Source: Candidatus Poribacteria bacterium
GTDB lineage: Bacteria; Poribacteria; WGA-4E; WGA-3G
Direction of reading: 5' to 3'
NCBI GenBank assembly: GCA_022827225.1
Contig: JAJDTJ010000123.1
Location: 1-34,746, forward strand
DNA: 34,746 nt
Shown here: one piece after another, positions 5,831 through 14,537 of the stretch
How positions within the stretch are numbered: the stretch's first letter is position 1
Layout: each line of letters begins with the position of its first letter
Notes under the pieces: model-generated
The model's input: the letters and a program-made list of their open reading frames with translations, nothing else
What the model was told of the DNA's origin: nothing
Databases searched by the model: none
Program-made: the position numbers and the translations under genes

Positions 5831-8167
5831 CTACTTTCGTATTAACATTTTTCGGGTGGCGTTGAAATCGTCTGCGGTGAGCGTGTAGAAATAGACACCA
5901 CTTGCAACAGGTTCGCCGATTTCGTTTCTGCCGTCCCAATACGCCGCACGGTTGCGATGTTCATAAATCCCCGCAGGTTTGTGTCCTAACGCCAAAGTCC
6001 GAATCAACGTGCCGTTGAGCCCATAGATATGCACCGTTACTTCTGCAGGTTTTGCTAAGTGATACGGGACCCACGTCTCCGGATTGAACGGATTGGGATA
6101 GTTTGCCAAAAGTACCGCCTTTTTTGGCAACATGGAGGCAAGCAGCTGCTCAAGTACCGTGATGCCTCTTTGGAAGGTCTCACTTTTGTTGGAAAGTTGT
6201 TTTGCTTCGTCAATCCATCTTTGTAAGTTCTCTGCTGTCAGAACAGCTGCAGGTGCTGTGGGTGTGTTTTCTAACGCGGCTATGACTAATGCTAAATCAT
6301 CATTGTTGACGACTCCATCACCGTTTACATCAGGATTTGGTATTACATCTTTTGGAGGTGTTGTACCCAAACTTGCTGCGACAAGGACAAGGTCCTCCAC
6401 ATCAACCTTACCATCTCTATTGACATCTTCTAAGGTTTGAACCAATAGTGGCGTAGCATTGGCAGTAAAAAATAGTGATGAGGCAATACCGTCCCCCGTT
6501 ACGTGAACTGTGTTGCTACCTTCATGCCATCCAAGCAAGAGGTATGTCTGTCCTCTGCCGTTGATATCAGTTTTAGTCGTAGCATTTGTCAGTTGACCAC
6601 CACCGTTTTTGATTGAAAAACTTACAGATAGACCAGAGATTGGGTTACCGTTCTCATCTTGTGCTTCTACGAGCAGCGGTGATGGCAGTACAGTGCCAGC
6701 CCTTGCTTCTTGGTTGTCACCGGATATTTTCAGTAATGCCGGATGTGTAACATTGTCATAACTAACAATAATACCATTTTCTTTAAGAATAGGGATTTGC
6801 ACATGCACAGAATTGTAACTAAGTGGATTATTTTTCAGGTTCAAGGCTGAACCATCAAATCCAGGATCTATTAAATTTAGCGTAACAATCGGTGATATAT
6901 CTGAAATCTGATTGTCAGAAAGATCTAAATGTGTCAATTTTTTCAATCTACGCAGATGTGTTATATCTGAAATACTGTTACGGCTTAGATATAGTTTTCT
7001 GAGATTTATACCGTGTTCAATTCCTGTGAGATCTGTAATGTTTTGTTCAGCGGCCTGCAGGACTCTTAAATCCCACATTAAATAATTCCACATTAAATGT
7101 GAGGTAACTTCGTCATTCTGATGGATGTTTAGAGATTTTCGAATAGCAGCAGATAGATTTGGGTCAGGGATAGACACCAATTTGGGCGGAGGGAGCAGCG
7201 AGGTAACATTAATTGGAATCTGCAAACTCCCTGTGAAGTTGCCATGTACATCAATAGCCATAAGGGATACAGACTTATTCGTCGGTGTCAAATCGGTAGT
7301 GACAAATTCAACCGTGGTATTTGTGCTTCCGTTTAATGATTTACAACTAATCACTTCCAAAAAACCGCTTGCAGGTCCAGTAAGTGTCCTCGTATGCAAC
7401 CGTGCTTGGTGCAGTCCTTCAAGGTCAGTTACTTTGAAATGGACTCGAATCGCATTAGGCGGAGCTGCGAGACTCGGTGGAAGCATCTCGAATGTGGTTT
7501 GTTCGTTGGTGGCTGGCTGGCTTGAGTTGAAGGCGCGATGGACATCCAACCACTCGGAATCACATGGAGACAGATCAGTTCCACCACCGTATGACATTAG
7601 GTAGGAATCATTACGAAAATCGTGCTGCAAGCCAAAGGTGTGACCGAGTTCATGGGCAGCGACAAGAAAGCCATAATCCGTTGAAAAACACTCGTCAGAC
7701 GATCTAACTAATGTAAAGGTACCACCCAAACCACAGACGGGGGCACGACCAGGCACACCACTTTCAAAACCTTCGGCCGTATTTGCGACGACAAAATAGA
7801 CATCCTTTGACGTATTGTACAATTTGCTTATTTCATCCCAGATCTTCCAAAATGTTCCACTACGGTAATATATATCACTGAACTTTCCTTTTACATGATG
7901 TACCACTGCCTTGCCTTTTGCACTTATTTCTAACTCAAAGGTCTTTTTACCATATCCGAATCTCTCCATTTCGTCAGCGTAATGCTGCTGCACCTGCTTT
8001 ATCACCCGATCTATCTCTGCATCTATTCCTGGCTCAGTTTGACGGTCATGTGGAACGAAGTAGATGAGCCTCACAATCGGCCGAGAATCTTGGGCATGTG
8101 CGAAATGCGGGACGAAAAAAAGTGCTATAAGACATATAAATCCAATTGAAAATAGTTTTCTATTCAT
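5831..8167 (-). CDS. Secreted metallopeptidase with LRR, Ig-like, dockerin and C-terminal sorting-type domains
   Basis: The 778-residue protein has a signal peptide cleaved near AHA (23-25). The zinc site HELGHTFGLQHD (172-183) is a classic HExxHxxGxxH(D) metzincin motif, with a Met-turn candidate YLMSYGGG (189-196). Leucine-rich repeats span about 365-455 (LRKLYLSRNSISDI, LTHLDLSDNQISDI). A Big_1-like Ig domain follows (LLVEAQDENGNPISGLSVSF). A dockerin-like calcium-binding pair lies at about 579-635 (DVNRDGKVDVEDL, DVNGDGVVNNDDL). The C-terminus (about 687-778) starts ANYPNPFNPETW and ends TRKMLIRK, a FlgD-Ig-like cassette widespread in Poribacteria and resembling type IX sorting tails. GGGAGG precedes the ATG. 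It probably digests extracellular or host protein. The precise substrate is unknown. Confidence 0.92.
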   Translation of the reverse strand: MNRKLFSIGFICLIALFFVPHFAHAQDSRPIVRLIYFVPHDRQTEPGIDAEIDRVIKQVQQHYADEMERFGYGKKTFELEISAKGKAVVHHVKGKFSDIYYRSGTFWKIWDEISKLYNTSKDVYFVVANTAEGFESGVPGRAPVCGLGGTFTLVRSSDECFSTDYGFLVAAHELGHTFGLQHDFRNDSYLMSYGGGTDLSPCDSEWLDVHRAFNSSQPATNEQTTFEMLPPSLAAPPNAIRVHFKVTDLEGLHQARLHTRTLTGPASGFLEVISCKSLNGSTNTTVEFVTTDLTPTNKSVSLMAIDVHGNFTGSLQIPINVTSLLPPPKLVSIPDPNLSAAIRKSLNIHQNDEVTSHLMWNYLMWDLRVLQAAEQNITDLTGIEHGINLRKLYLSRNSISDITHLRRLKKLTHLDLSDNQISDISPIVTLNLIDPGFDGSALNLKNNPLSYNSVHVQIPILKENGIIVSYDNVTHPALLKISGDNQEARAGTVLPSPLLVEAQDENGNPISGLSVSFSIKNGGGQLTNATTKTDINGRGQTYLLLGWHEGSNTVHVTGDGIASSLFFTANATPLLVQTLEDVNRDGKVDVEDLVLVAASLGTTPPKDVIPNPDVNGDGVVNNDDLALVIAALENTPTAPAAVLTAENLQRWIDEAKQLSNKSETFQRGITVLEQLLASMLPKKAVLLANYPNPFNPETWVPYHLAKPAEVTVHIYGLNGTLIRTLALGHKPAGIYEHRNRAAYWDGRNEIGEPVASGVYFYTLTADDFNATRKMLIRK

Positions 8168-8186
8168 GAATACCCTCCCTGTAGAC

Positions 8187-9269
8187 TTATGGTAAATCCA
8201 TCACACAACGGAACCCAACGCTATAGCTCTGACTTTCTGGTGGTAAAAAAAAGCGCGTACTGCTGCGTACATTCGCTGCGGTAACAAGCCAAGAACCGCC
8301 GCGTAACACCCGATTTGATTCAACTGTTTCAAAACTTGCGCTTATCTGTTGAGGCGTATTTGCCCCTGCAAGCGGATTAACACCGTCAGAAACAGCATAA
8401 AAACCTGCATCATATTCATCAAGGCACCACTCCCTTACGTTGCCAGCCATATCAAACAAACCGTAGCCATTCTCTGGATAGCTACCGACTGGTGCGGTGA
8501 ATGCGTACCCGTCATCCGCTTTTTTGTCTGCCCACCAATAGTGTGTAAGATTCTTATCAGCGAAGTTACACTGATTCCCTGTTGGTGTGAGGTTGCCCCA
8601 TGGATACGTTCTTGCTACCGAACCGCCGCGGGCTGCCTTCTCCCATTCCGCTTCGGTGGGTAATCTTTTACCTGCCCATGTTGCATAAGCCATCGCATCG
8701 TGCCAACTTACCAAAACAATGGGGTGTTGATCTGTCGGAGCATAGGGTGCTATTTCTCCCCATTCCGGTTCTCTATGTCCTGTTGTTTCAACAAACTGTT
8801 TATATTCACCGACTGTTACCTCACGTGTGTCCATGAAGAAGGTAGCCACAAAAACTGTATGAATAGGTTTTTCATCTTTTGCAGCCGCTTCTGAACCACT
8901 TCCCATTTGAAACTCACCTTCACTGACCATCACCATGCCTTCTGGAATGACTGTATATTCAAGGGTTTGAGTGCCATCTGTCCACGTCAGTCTTATGGTA
9001 ATAATATCACCGAGAGAGAAAGGACCGGTGATAATCCCCCTATTTTGATCAACATCCACTGTTCCAGGTTCTACAGTCAGGTTTTCTGGAGTGGCGGTAA
9101 AATACACAGTAATAGATCCATCCGGATCGAGTGTACTGCCGTTTTCTGGTCTTGCATATCTGAATTTGACCGGCCCCGGTTCAACTTCAGTATCTGATCC
9201 ACAACCGAGAAATGTGACGAGAAAAAGGCATGTCGTCGTGAAAACAAAAAGGCTAATAGCTGTTTTCAT
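8187..9269 (-). CDS. Lipoprotein with formylglycine-generating-enzyme-like (SUMF1) domain lacking catalytic cysteines
   Basis: The start at 9269 has AGAGGAGAATT upstream; an upstream in-frame start lacks one. The 360-residue protein has a lipobox (FLGC) and an Ig-like N-terminal domain (about 35-110). The FGE-sulfatase domain (about 110-358) shows MVMVSEGEFQMGS, VTVGEYKQFVE, VSWHDAMAYATWAGKRLPTE, YPWGN, NGYGLFDMAGNVREWC and VLRGGSW. True FGE uses two cysteines shortly after GGSW; here this region is GGSWLVTAANVRSSTRFF with none, so formylglycine formation is unlikely. The domain is probably a binding or structural module, as in many envelope proteins of this group. It sits directly upstream (20 bp) of the metallopeptidase gene and may be cotranscribed. 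Confidence 0.9.
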   Translation of the reverse strand: MKTAISLFVFTTTCLFLVTFLGCGSDTEVEPGPVKFRYARPENGSTLDPDGSITVYFTATPENLTVEPGTVDVDQNRGIITGPFSLGDIITIRLTWTDGTQTLEYTVIPEGMVMVSEGEFQMGSGSEAAAKDEKPIHTVFVATFFMDTREVTVGEYKQFVETTGHREPEWGEIAPYAPTDQHPIVLVSWHDAMAYATWAGKRLPTEAEWEKAARGGSVARTYPWGNLTPTGNQCNFADKNLTHYWWADKKADDGYAFTAPVGSYPENGYGLFDMAGNVREWCLDEYDAGFYAVSDGVNPLAGANTPQQISASFETVESNRVLRGGSWLVTAANVRSSTRFFLPPESQSYSVGFRCVMDLP

Positions 9270-9316
9270 AATTCTCCTCTGTCCGATGTAGCGTTCTATA
9301 GGGGACAACTTTTATC

Positions 9317-9404
9317 TATAGTGGATCTCATAATTAATAAGACACTTCACAGCGGGCGAGGGTACCTCGCCCCTACGAGGGGTGGTCTCCGCAATCACTA
9401 AGAC
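9317..9404. repeat. MITE-like short repeat, copy 1
   Basis: It begins TATAGTGGATCTCATAATTA and contains GGGCGAGG-GTA-CCTCGCCC, then CCCCTACGAGGGGTGGTCTC. It is closely matched by 15790-15888, and its start is shared with 13323-13428 and 14538-14656. It lies upstream of the FGE-like lipoprotein gene. Confidence 0.7.
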
Positions 9405-9462
9405 GGGAGAGCGTTAAATATGTGTGCGTATTCATCTATTCCATCGGGCGAGGCAACCTTAG

Positions 9463-9526
9463 AAGAAATCCGCAGAAACACCCTATCAAAGACCCCAAGC
9501 AAAACCCCCTACGGTATGTTCGCATA
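9463..9526. repeat. Dispersed intergenic repeat, copy 1
   Basis: AAGAAATCCGCAGAAA, then CCCAAGCAAA, then a CCCC run and ACGGTAT occur here and, in the same order, at 14698-14762. The stretch separates the MITE-like repeat from the 3' end of the fused thioredoxin gene. Confidence 0.55.
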
Positions 9527-9534
9527 AAGTCTAA

Positions 9535-10743
9535 TCATTCTGGCGCAGGTATTGCCAGTGCATCAAGGATTTTATTCACAAAGTCGTCTTTGGGCATCGC
9601 GCCTGCGAATCTACCAACCACTTTGCCATCTCGAAACACAATATAAGTCGGTATCCCATTAACCCTATATTCCCAGGCTATCCCTCTGTTCTCATCAATA
9701 TCCAACCGTCCAACGATGAAAGTATTACGGTGTTCCAATGCAACTGAATCAACAATCGGTTTCATCTGTCTACAGAATGGACACCAATCGGTTTCAAATT
9801 CAAGTACAACCGGTAACTCAGCCTCCAACACCTCGGTTTTGAACGTTGCATCGGTGATGACAACGGGTTCCCCATCGGTATTAACCGGATCTGGAGGAAT
9901 CACTTCTTCCGGTTCTTCAATGGGTTCGGGATCAATCGGTTCTGGTTCGACATCTTCTTCGAGAGGTTCGGGATCAATCGGTTCTGGCTCCACATCATCG
10001 GTTTCGACAACTTCGGGGCCCGGGCCTTCACGGTTGTAGATGTACTGTGTGGCATCGGAAGAAAAAACCAAAGCCAAGAATCGTCCGTCCCAAGTATATG
10101 TAACTACGGCAGGTTTGAGGTCTCCATGCGTGAACCAATGGATCGTACCGCTGCTTTGGTCAAACGGTCTGACGAGTTTGTAGGAACCGGTGACGAACTG
10201 TTTCACGGATTGTGCTTCGCCTTCTAAAACCTCCTGGAATTCCTGCGTGAACGTTGTCGGTGTGAGGCGTAGGATACCTGTCACTTGAACAAGGTCGCCG
10301 TGAACACTTTTAGCAACGAGCCTATAGCTACCACTGAGTCCCTCGGCAACTCTGTACGGTTTGGAATAGACGAGGATAGTTGCCGTTTTAGCGGCATCTT
10401 TCTCGCTACCGTCTCGGACATAGACATTAACGGTTACGACTCTTGATGGCACCATTTCTTCGGATGCCTCAGGGGCGGTCCACTGGACTTCGGGCCCCGT
10501 GTCGCCAATCAATGTGCCTTCGGAGACATCCCAGATATAGGTTAGATCGTCGTCATCCGCATCAAAAGCCCTGATTCGGAGTTGGACGGTTTCGCCGTAT
10601 TCAACCTCTACTGGGACGGTGATGTTGGTTATTTCAGGCGGGTCATTTGTGAGCTCCTTATACTGGTCACACCCACTGAAGATGGCGATTTGGAGAACTA
10701 ACAGGAGGACTATACCTATCTGGATTGACTTGTTGAGGTTCAT
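9535..10743 (-). CDS. Ig/PKD-like lipoprotein fused to a thioredoxin domain (WCPFC)
   Basis: The 402-residue protein has a lipoprotein signal (FSGC, Cys at 25). Residues 1-240 align along their length with the protein at 4996-5715 (shared QYKELTNDPPEITN, LRLTPTTFTQEF, SSGTIHWF, TYTWDGRF). A Pro/Glu/Asp-rich linker with repeats of EPEPIDPEP spans about 243-290. The C-terminal thioredoxin domain (about 293-402) has DWCPFCRQMKPIVD with both catalytic cysteines, LDIDENRG, and the cis-Pro loop VNGIPTYIVFRDGKVVGRFAGAM. It aligns with the TGA-containing thioredoxin at 4341-4826. Envelope-anchored disulfide reductase or isomerase activity is plausible. GGAG precedes the ATG. Confidence 0.92.
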   Translation of the reverse strand: MNLNKSIQIGIVLLLVLQIAIFSGCDQYKELTNDPPEITNITVPVEVEYGETVQLRIRAFDADDDDLTYIWDVSEGTLIGDTGPEVQWTAPEASEEMVPSRVVTVNVYVRDGSEKDAAKTATILVYSKPYRVAEGLSGSYRLVAKSVHGDLVQVTGILRLTPTTFTQEFQEVLEGEAQSVKQFVTGSYKLVRPFDQSSGTIHWFTHGDLKPAVVTYTWDGRFLALVFSSDATQYIYNREGPGPEVVETDDVEPEPIDPEPLEEDVEPEPIDPEPIEEPEEVIPPDPVNTDGEPVVITDATFKTEVLEAELPVVLEFETDWCPFCRQMKPIVDSVALEHRNTFIVGRLDIDENRGIAWEYRVNGIPTYIVFRDGKVVGRFAGAMPKDDFVNKILDALAIPAPE

Positions 10744-10832
10744 GACTATGCTCCAGGGTCGAAATAGTTGTCGGTTATCAGAATTAAAGGATTTTCAAGA
10801 TTAGAGATTCGCTCTATTCGCTCTAATAACAA

Positions 10833-13301
10833 TTAAGGCTCCAGCGATTCTTTAGAATTACTGTCCAATTCTGTTATCCAATGCGTGATTGTCTTGTAAC
10901 GTTCCGTGTCGTTTTGTTTCTGGAACCGTTTGGCAAGCTGCTTGCCGGTGTCTATCAGCACGGTTCGTAGTTCTGGCGTGTACGGTTTCGCTTTTAACGC
11001 CTGTCGGTATTTCTCCATCGCATTTTTGGGCTGCTTGCGGTTCATTAGACAACGCGCCAGGACACACTGCACACGAGATAATTTCTCCGCAGTCGGGTCG
11101 GGGGTGTCTGGCATAGGATCCGGGGTTGAAGCAGCCTCGCCAGTATCCGGTACTTTCGAGGCAGACGCTTTCGCTTTACTGAGCGCCGCATCAAGTTGCG
11201 ATTCAAGTGAGAGCAGATTTTGATAGGCGGTCCTATTCGCGGGCTGTTGCGTCAGGACTGTCTCAAAAGTTGCTAATGCTTTGAGGTGTTCACGCTGCAT
11301 AAGATAGAGATAGCCGATCATGTTGTGAATATCTATCGTTTTTTCAGCTGCCGGAATTGCTTCAAACACAGCAAGGGCTGCCGCGTATTTTTTTTGATTC
11401 ATCAAGGTATTTCCACGACGGATCTGGAGGTTGACGAGTTCTATTTTCGCGTTTGTGTGATTCGGGGAACGCGCTAAAATCTGTTCCAATTCAGCACTCG
11501 CTTGCTCATATTTGCCGACGTGTTGGTACGCCTGTGATAGATTCAGACGGAGGTTGATGTCATCCGGAAAGAGCACTGCTGCTTTCTGGAGTTGTTCGAG
11601 TGCAGCAGCGTACTCTCTTCGGTTCCGCAAAGTTTTTGCGTATTGCTGATACGCGGCGATGAGGTTCCGTTTCGCCTGTTTGTCGGTGGGGTGTGTCGTG
11701 TAAACCTTATGAAACGCCGAGATCGCCGCCGGATAATCACGCTCCTTAAGAAGGTATAATTCACCGATCAGGCTGGCGACAGTCGTATCGTTTGGTTGCA
11801 GTTTTTGCAATTCGAGGTAGGTTTCGATTGCCTCATCGATGTGTCCGGATTGCCGTTGGGTGTTCGCCTTTTGTGAGAGTGCGTCAATCAAGTTTGTCTT
11901 GGCGATTTGATAGGTCGGTTGCAATTCCAAAGCGTTGCGATGGGCGCGAATTGCTGCGTCCCATTCGCCTCTGTTCCGGAGCGTCACACCGTGGTTCGTA
12001 TAAGTGATTGCAAGGTTCTTCTGCGCTTCTGCATCGTCTGGAGCGAGCTTAAGTGCCTTTTGGTAGTGTGTAATGGCTTGAGGGAGCTCGGAGGCGAGTG
12101 CGTATCCGTCTCCCATGATCCGATAGGTGGTTGCGTTCAACGGGTCGAGGCGGATGGCTTTTTCAAAATAGGCGGTCGCTTCATCAAAGGCGCGGCGTTT
12201 CAAGGCGTTGAACGCTTTTTGACGGTAGAGTTGATTTAGGTTCTGTTTCGCTGTTTTATGGTGCGGTGATCGTTTAAGTGCCTTCTCAAATGCCTCTATC
12301 GCCTTGTCCATATCACCTTGTTGATAATAGAGCGTACCGAGGCGATTGTAGGAATCAGCGCTTTCATGGAAGGAGCGGGATCCCTGGGTGTTTTTCACGC
12401 GCTGTTCAATGAGACGGGTCGCTTGGTTCGACTGCCCTGTTTTCTGGTAAGCTTGAATCAGTTTCTCCTTTGCTGGCTCATAATTAGCGTCGACCTTGAG
12501 GCAGTTCTGAAAGCTGGTAATCGCCGATGTCATATCGCCTTTGTCGAAGTGGACAGCGCCGAGGAGGTAGTGGGGCCGCGGGAGTCTCGGATTTTCTTGG
12601 GTCTCTTTTTTCAGCAGGTCAATAGCGATGTCGTGCTGTGGGGTATGGAGCGGTGTGTCGTAAACTTTCAGGAGTGTGTTGATGTCGCGCGAAGTCGGGT
12701 GCTGCGCTGTCGCTGTTGCATGACAAGCGTCATCTGTGTCTGGACTGTGTCCCCATAACCCGATGGCGTGTCCTAATTCGTGGAGGCAGACCGTCCGCAT
12801 CTCTTCTTCTGAGAGCTCACCGATGGTGCCGTCGCCTTCTAACACAAGAACGACCTCTACGGTGAAGTCGATTGCCGTGTTTGAACGTTGACCGGCGGTG
12901 GACGCGTCTTGTGAAAGTCGTGTTAATTTTGCACTGCCGAGTCGTGTGTCCAAGAAGGCTAAACGGCCGCTGTAGGTTGGGTTAACACGGATGTCTGCCT
13001 GTTCTGGGGTTTCGGTCTCTTGGAACCGGATTTTGCCGTCGGTGGCGGATTCCCATGTGTTCATGGCGTAGCGTATCGCTGTTAGGTAAGGAAGCGGTCT
13101 GAGGGTCGGTGAGATATGCACCCGAATCGGCATCTGTGTGAAGCGCGTGATTCTACCGTCCGAAAACAGCGTAACGTGGTCGAAATAGTCTGATATTTGG
13201 GCTGCCTCGGTTTCATGATCGTCGGTATTCTGTGCGTATGTTATGAAAGCGGCGATTGTTAAGATAGAGATGAGAAGGAGAGCGCATTTTCTGGTGTGCA
13301 T
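10833..13301 (-). CDS. Secreted matrixin-like metallopeptidase with long TPR array
   Basis: The 822-residue protein has a signal peptide (about 1-23). Residues 45-190 resemble matrixin-like zinc proteases: FSDGRITRFTQMPIRVHI, RYAMNTWESATDGKIRF, and the zinc site HELGHAIGLWGH (174-185). In this motif the third His is one residue further out than in HExxHxxGxxH, a form recalled from cyanobacterial-type HELGHALGLWGHS peptidases. From about 230 to the end there are at least ten TPR units, for example YNRLGTLYYQQGDMDKAIEA and ALKLAPDDAEAQKNLA, interrupted by a Ser/Pro-rich stretch near 720-740. TPRs likely bind protein partners. GGAGG precedes the ATG at 13301. It is followed by the fused thioredoxin lipoprotein gene. 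Confidence 0.9.
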   Translation of the reverse strand: MHTRKCALLLISILTIAAFITYAQNTDDHETEAAQISDYFDHVTLFSDGRITRFTQMPIRVHISPTLRPLPYLTAIRYAMNTWESATDGKIRFQETETPEQADIRVNPTYSGRLAFLDTRLGSAKLTRLSQDASTAGQRSNTAIDFTVEVVLVLEGDGTIGELSEEEMRTVCLHELGHAIGLWGHSPDTDDACHATATAQHPTSRDINTLLKVYDTPLHTPQHDIAIDLLKKETQENPRLPRPHYLLGAVHFDKGDMTSAITSFQNCLKVDANYEPAKEKLIQAYQKTGQSNQATRLIEQRVKNTQGSRSFHESADSYNRLGTLYYQQGDMDKAIEAFEKALKRSPHHKTAKQNLNQLYRQKAFNALKRRAFDEATAYFEKAIRLDPLNATTYRIMGDGYALASELPQAITHYQKALKLAPDDAEAQKNLAITYTNHGVTLRNRGEWDAAIRAHRNALELQPTYQIAKTNLIDALSQKANTQRQSGHIDEAIETYLELQKLQPNDTTVASLIGELYLLKERDYPAAISAFHKVYTTHPTDKQAKRNLIAAYQQYAKTLRNRREYAAALEQLQKAAVLFPDDINLRLNLSQAYQHVGKYEQASAELEQILARSPNHTNAKIELVNLQIRRGNTLMNQKKYAAALAVFEAIPAAEKTIDIHNMIGYLYLMQREHLKALATFETVLTQQPANRTAYQNLLSLESQLDAALSKAKASASKVPDTGEAASTPDPMPDTPDPTAEKLSRVQCVLARCLMNRKQPKNAMEKYRQALKAKPYTPELRTVLIDTGKQLAKRFQKQNDTERYKTITHWITELDSNSKESLEP

Positions 13302-13691
13302 GACGCGTTGCCTCCGTGGAATTATAGTAAAATCGGAAAATATATTTACACTTCACACCTTCGTAGGGGCTGGGTTACCCAGCCCCTACAAGCCACCGTG
13401 TGTGTAAATAATTATGGGATCTACTATATAAGGACGCTGTTAGATGTATCATCGTTTGTTGATTGATCGTAGCGTTACACGGTAATATTAGCATAATTTC
13501 GGAAATAATCCAAGATGCAGATGCCTACGTTCTTGCGAAATGCTTCCGTGGAAAGGAAAGAAGGCATTGATGCCGTCAGTAGACGAGCCACCGAAATCTC
13601 GTAACTGGCTGTTCCGGCTTGTTGGAGCGCGATAGAACACAGTCAAAAAACACCTTGCTTAATGTTTCGCCTTTCTGATATACTATTGAAA
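13302..13691. other. Intergenic region with one MITE-like repeat
   Basis: No credible gene was seen. The region holds the repeat at 13323-13428, then about 260 bases with no recognised element before the structured leader at 13692. Two divergent genes (10833-13301 minus, 13793-14170 plus) flank it, so promoters for both should be here, but no clear -35/-10 pair stood out. Confidence 0.6.
13323..13428. repeat. MITE-like short repeat, copy 2, with inverted ends
   Basis: The left end reads TATAGTAAAATCGG and the right end, reversed, reads TATAGTAGATCCCATAAT, so the element is bounded by inverted TATAGTA/TACTATA. Its centre (13363-13389) is a 13-bp perfect palindrome GTAGGGGCTGGGT/ACCCAGCCCCTAC around one T. 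No protein is encoded. Confidence 0.75.
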
Positions 13692-13777
13692 CCAGTTTAG
13701 GGTGGCACAGCTACGAATCGGAGTCTCAATCCGTTTCTGCCACCCTCCCACCGTAGCTGGGGGATAAAACAAACTGG
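13692..13777 (+). ncRNA. Candidate structured leader RNA with pseudoknot topology
   Basis: Three perfect pairings lie just upstream of the ATG at 13793: an outer stem CCAGTTT (13692-13698) with AAACTGG (13771-13777); GGTGGCA (13701-13707) with TGCCACC (13738-13744); and CAGCTACG (13708-13715) with CGTAGCTG (13752-13759). The last two interleave as A-B-A'-B', an H-type pseudoknot or a pair of mutually exclusive states. A small CGGA/TCCG hairpin (13719-13722, 13730-13733) sits inside. It may be a cis-regulatory leader. The family is not recognised. Confidence 0.45.
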
Positions 13778-13792
13778 AACTGGGAACACCTC

Positions 13793-14170
13793 ATGAAAAC
13801 AATTTCGCTTCTCTCAATACTATTCTGTGCCATCGCGATGCCTTTGCGGGCCCAGACACAAGAGATATCGGAAATCAAAGACGACATCGCAACTATAAAA
13901 ACAGACCTTGCGGTGCTCACGACCGAAGTCAAAAACCTAAAGGAAAATGTCAATAAACGCTTTGATGGTATTGAAAAGGGGTTTGACAGACTCAATAACA
14001 TCATCATCGCTTGCATCGGTATTCCTTTGGCGATTCTCGCAATCGGTGCAACTGTGTGGAGTATATTAGCACACAGGCGCAGCAGAAAAGACCAGACCCT
14101 TGAAAAGCAGATTGAAAATCTCACACAAGAAATCGAAACGCTGAAGCAAAAGCGAATTGTAAACCCGTGA
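13793..14170 (+). CDS. Small exported membrane protein with coiled coils
   Basis: The 125-residue protein has a signal peptide (MKTISLLSILFCAIAMPLRA), a heptad-rich coiled coil at about 24-68 (EISEIKDDIATIKTDLAVLT), a transmembrane segment at about 70-91 (IIIACIGIPLAILAIGATVW), a basic stop-transfer (AHRRSRKD), and a second short coiled coil at the C-terminus (EKQIENLTQEIETLKQK). The architecture suggests a membrane-anchored oligomer; no catalytic motif is present and the function is unknown. It is one of only two plus-strand genes. Its ribosome-binding site is weak (GGGAAC), and the leader at 13692-13777 could control access to it. Confidence 0.75.
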   Translation: MKTISLLSILFCAIAMPLRAQTQEISEIKDDIATIKTDLAVLTTEVKNLKENVNKRFDGIEKGFDRLNNIIIACIGIPLAILAIGATVWSILAHRRSRKDQTLEKQIENLTQEIETLKQKRIVNP

Positions 14171-14229
14171 CACAGCCTCCCTCCCATCATAGGAGATAAA
14201 GGGTGGACTGGAAAATCCTGTTTTTACGG

Positions 14230-14481
14230 TTACTCGAGGTCTAATTCAAACATCGGTGAGCCGCGTAGGAGGTAATGTAACCCTCTGGTTAGCACGGTGA
14301 GCCGGTATTGAAATCTATCTACGTCTAAAATCAGCCCTGACATTCTTAAGCCTCCGAGTACATAAACGCGGGCGCGTGCTTTTTGGCAGACTTTAATCGC
14401 TTCAATCACGGTTCCGTGCTGCCTGAGGGTACCCGTTGTCGGTTCATTCGTCTCTAAAATTAATGCGCAGTCAGCGATTAA
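14230..14481 (-). pseudogene. Truncated gene remnant (C-terminal 83 codons)
   Basis: An open frame without any credible start runs from just after TAG/TAA stops at 14482-14487 down to TAA at 14230-14232. It reads LIADCALILETNEPTTGTLR, then QHGTVIEAIKVCQKARARVY, then VLGGLRMSGLILDVDRFQYR, and ends GSPMFELDLE. The composition is protein-like and the C-terminal end looks natural, but the family is not recognised. It looks like a 5'-deleted gene in a repeat-rich stretch. Confidence 0.4.
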
Positions 14482-14537
14482 CTATTAGCCGTCAGCGTTC
14501 TATAGACATATCATCCCTACGGAGTGACAGGGGTATT

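Noticed and set aside
13726..14190. Minus-strand frame overlapping the small membrane protein
   Set aside because: The plus-strand frame has a signal peptide, coiled coil and membrane segment; the opposite frame shows hydrophobic antisense composition only.
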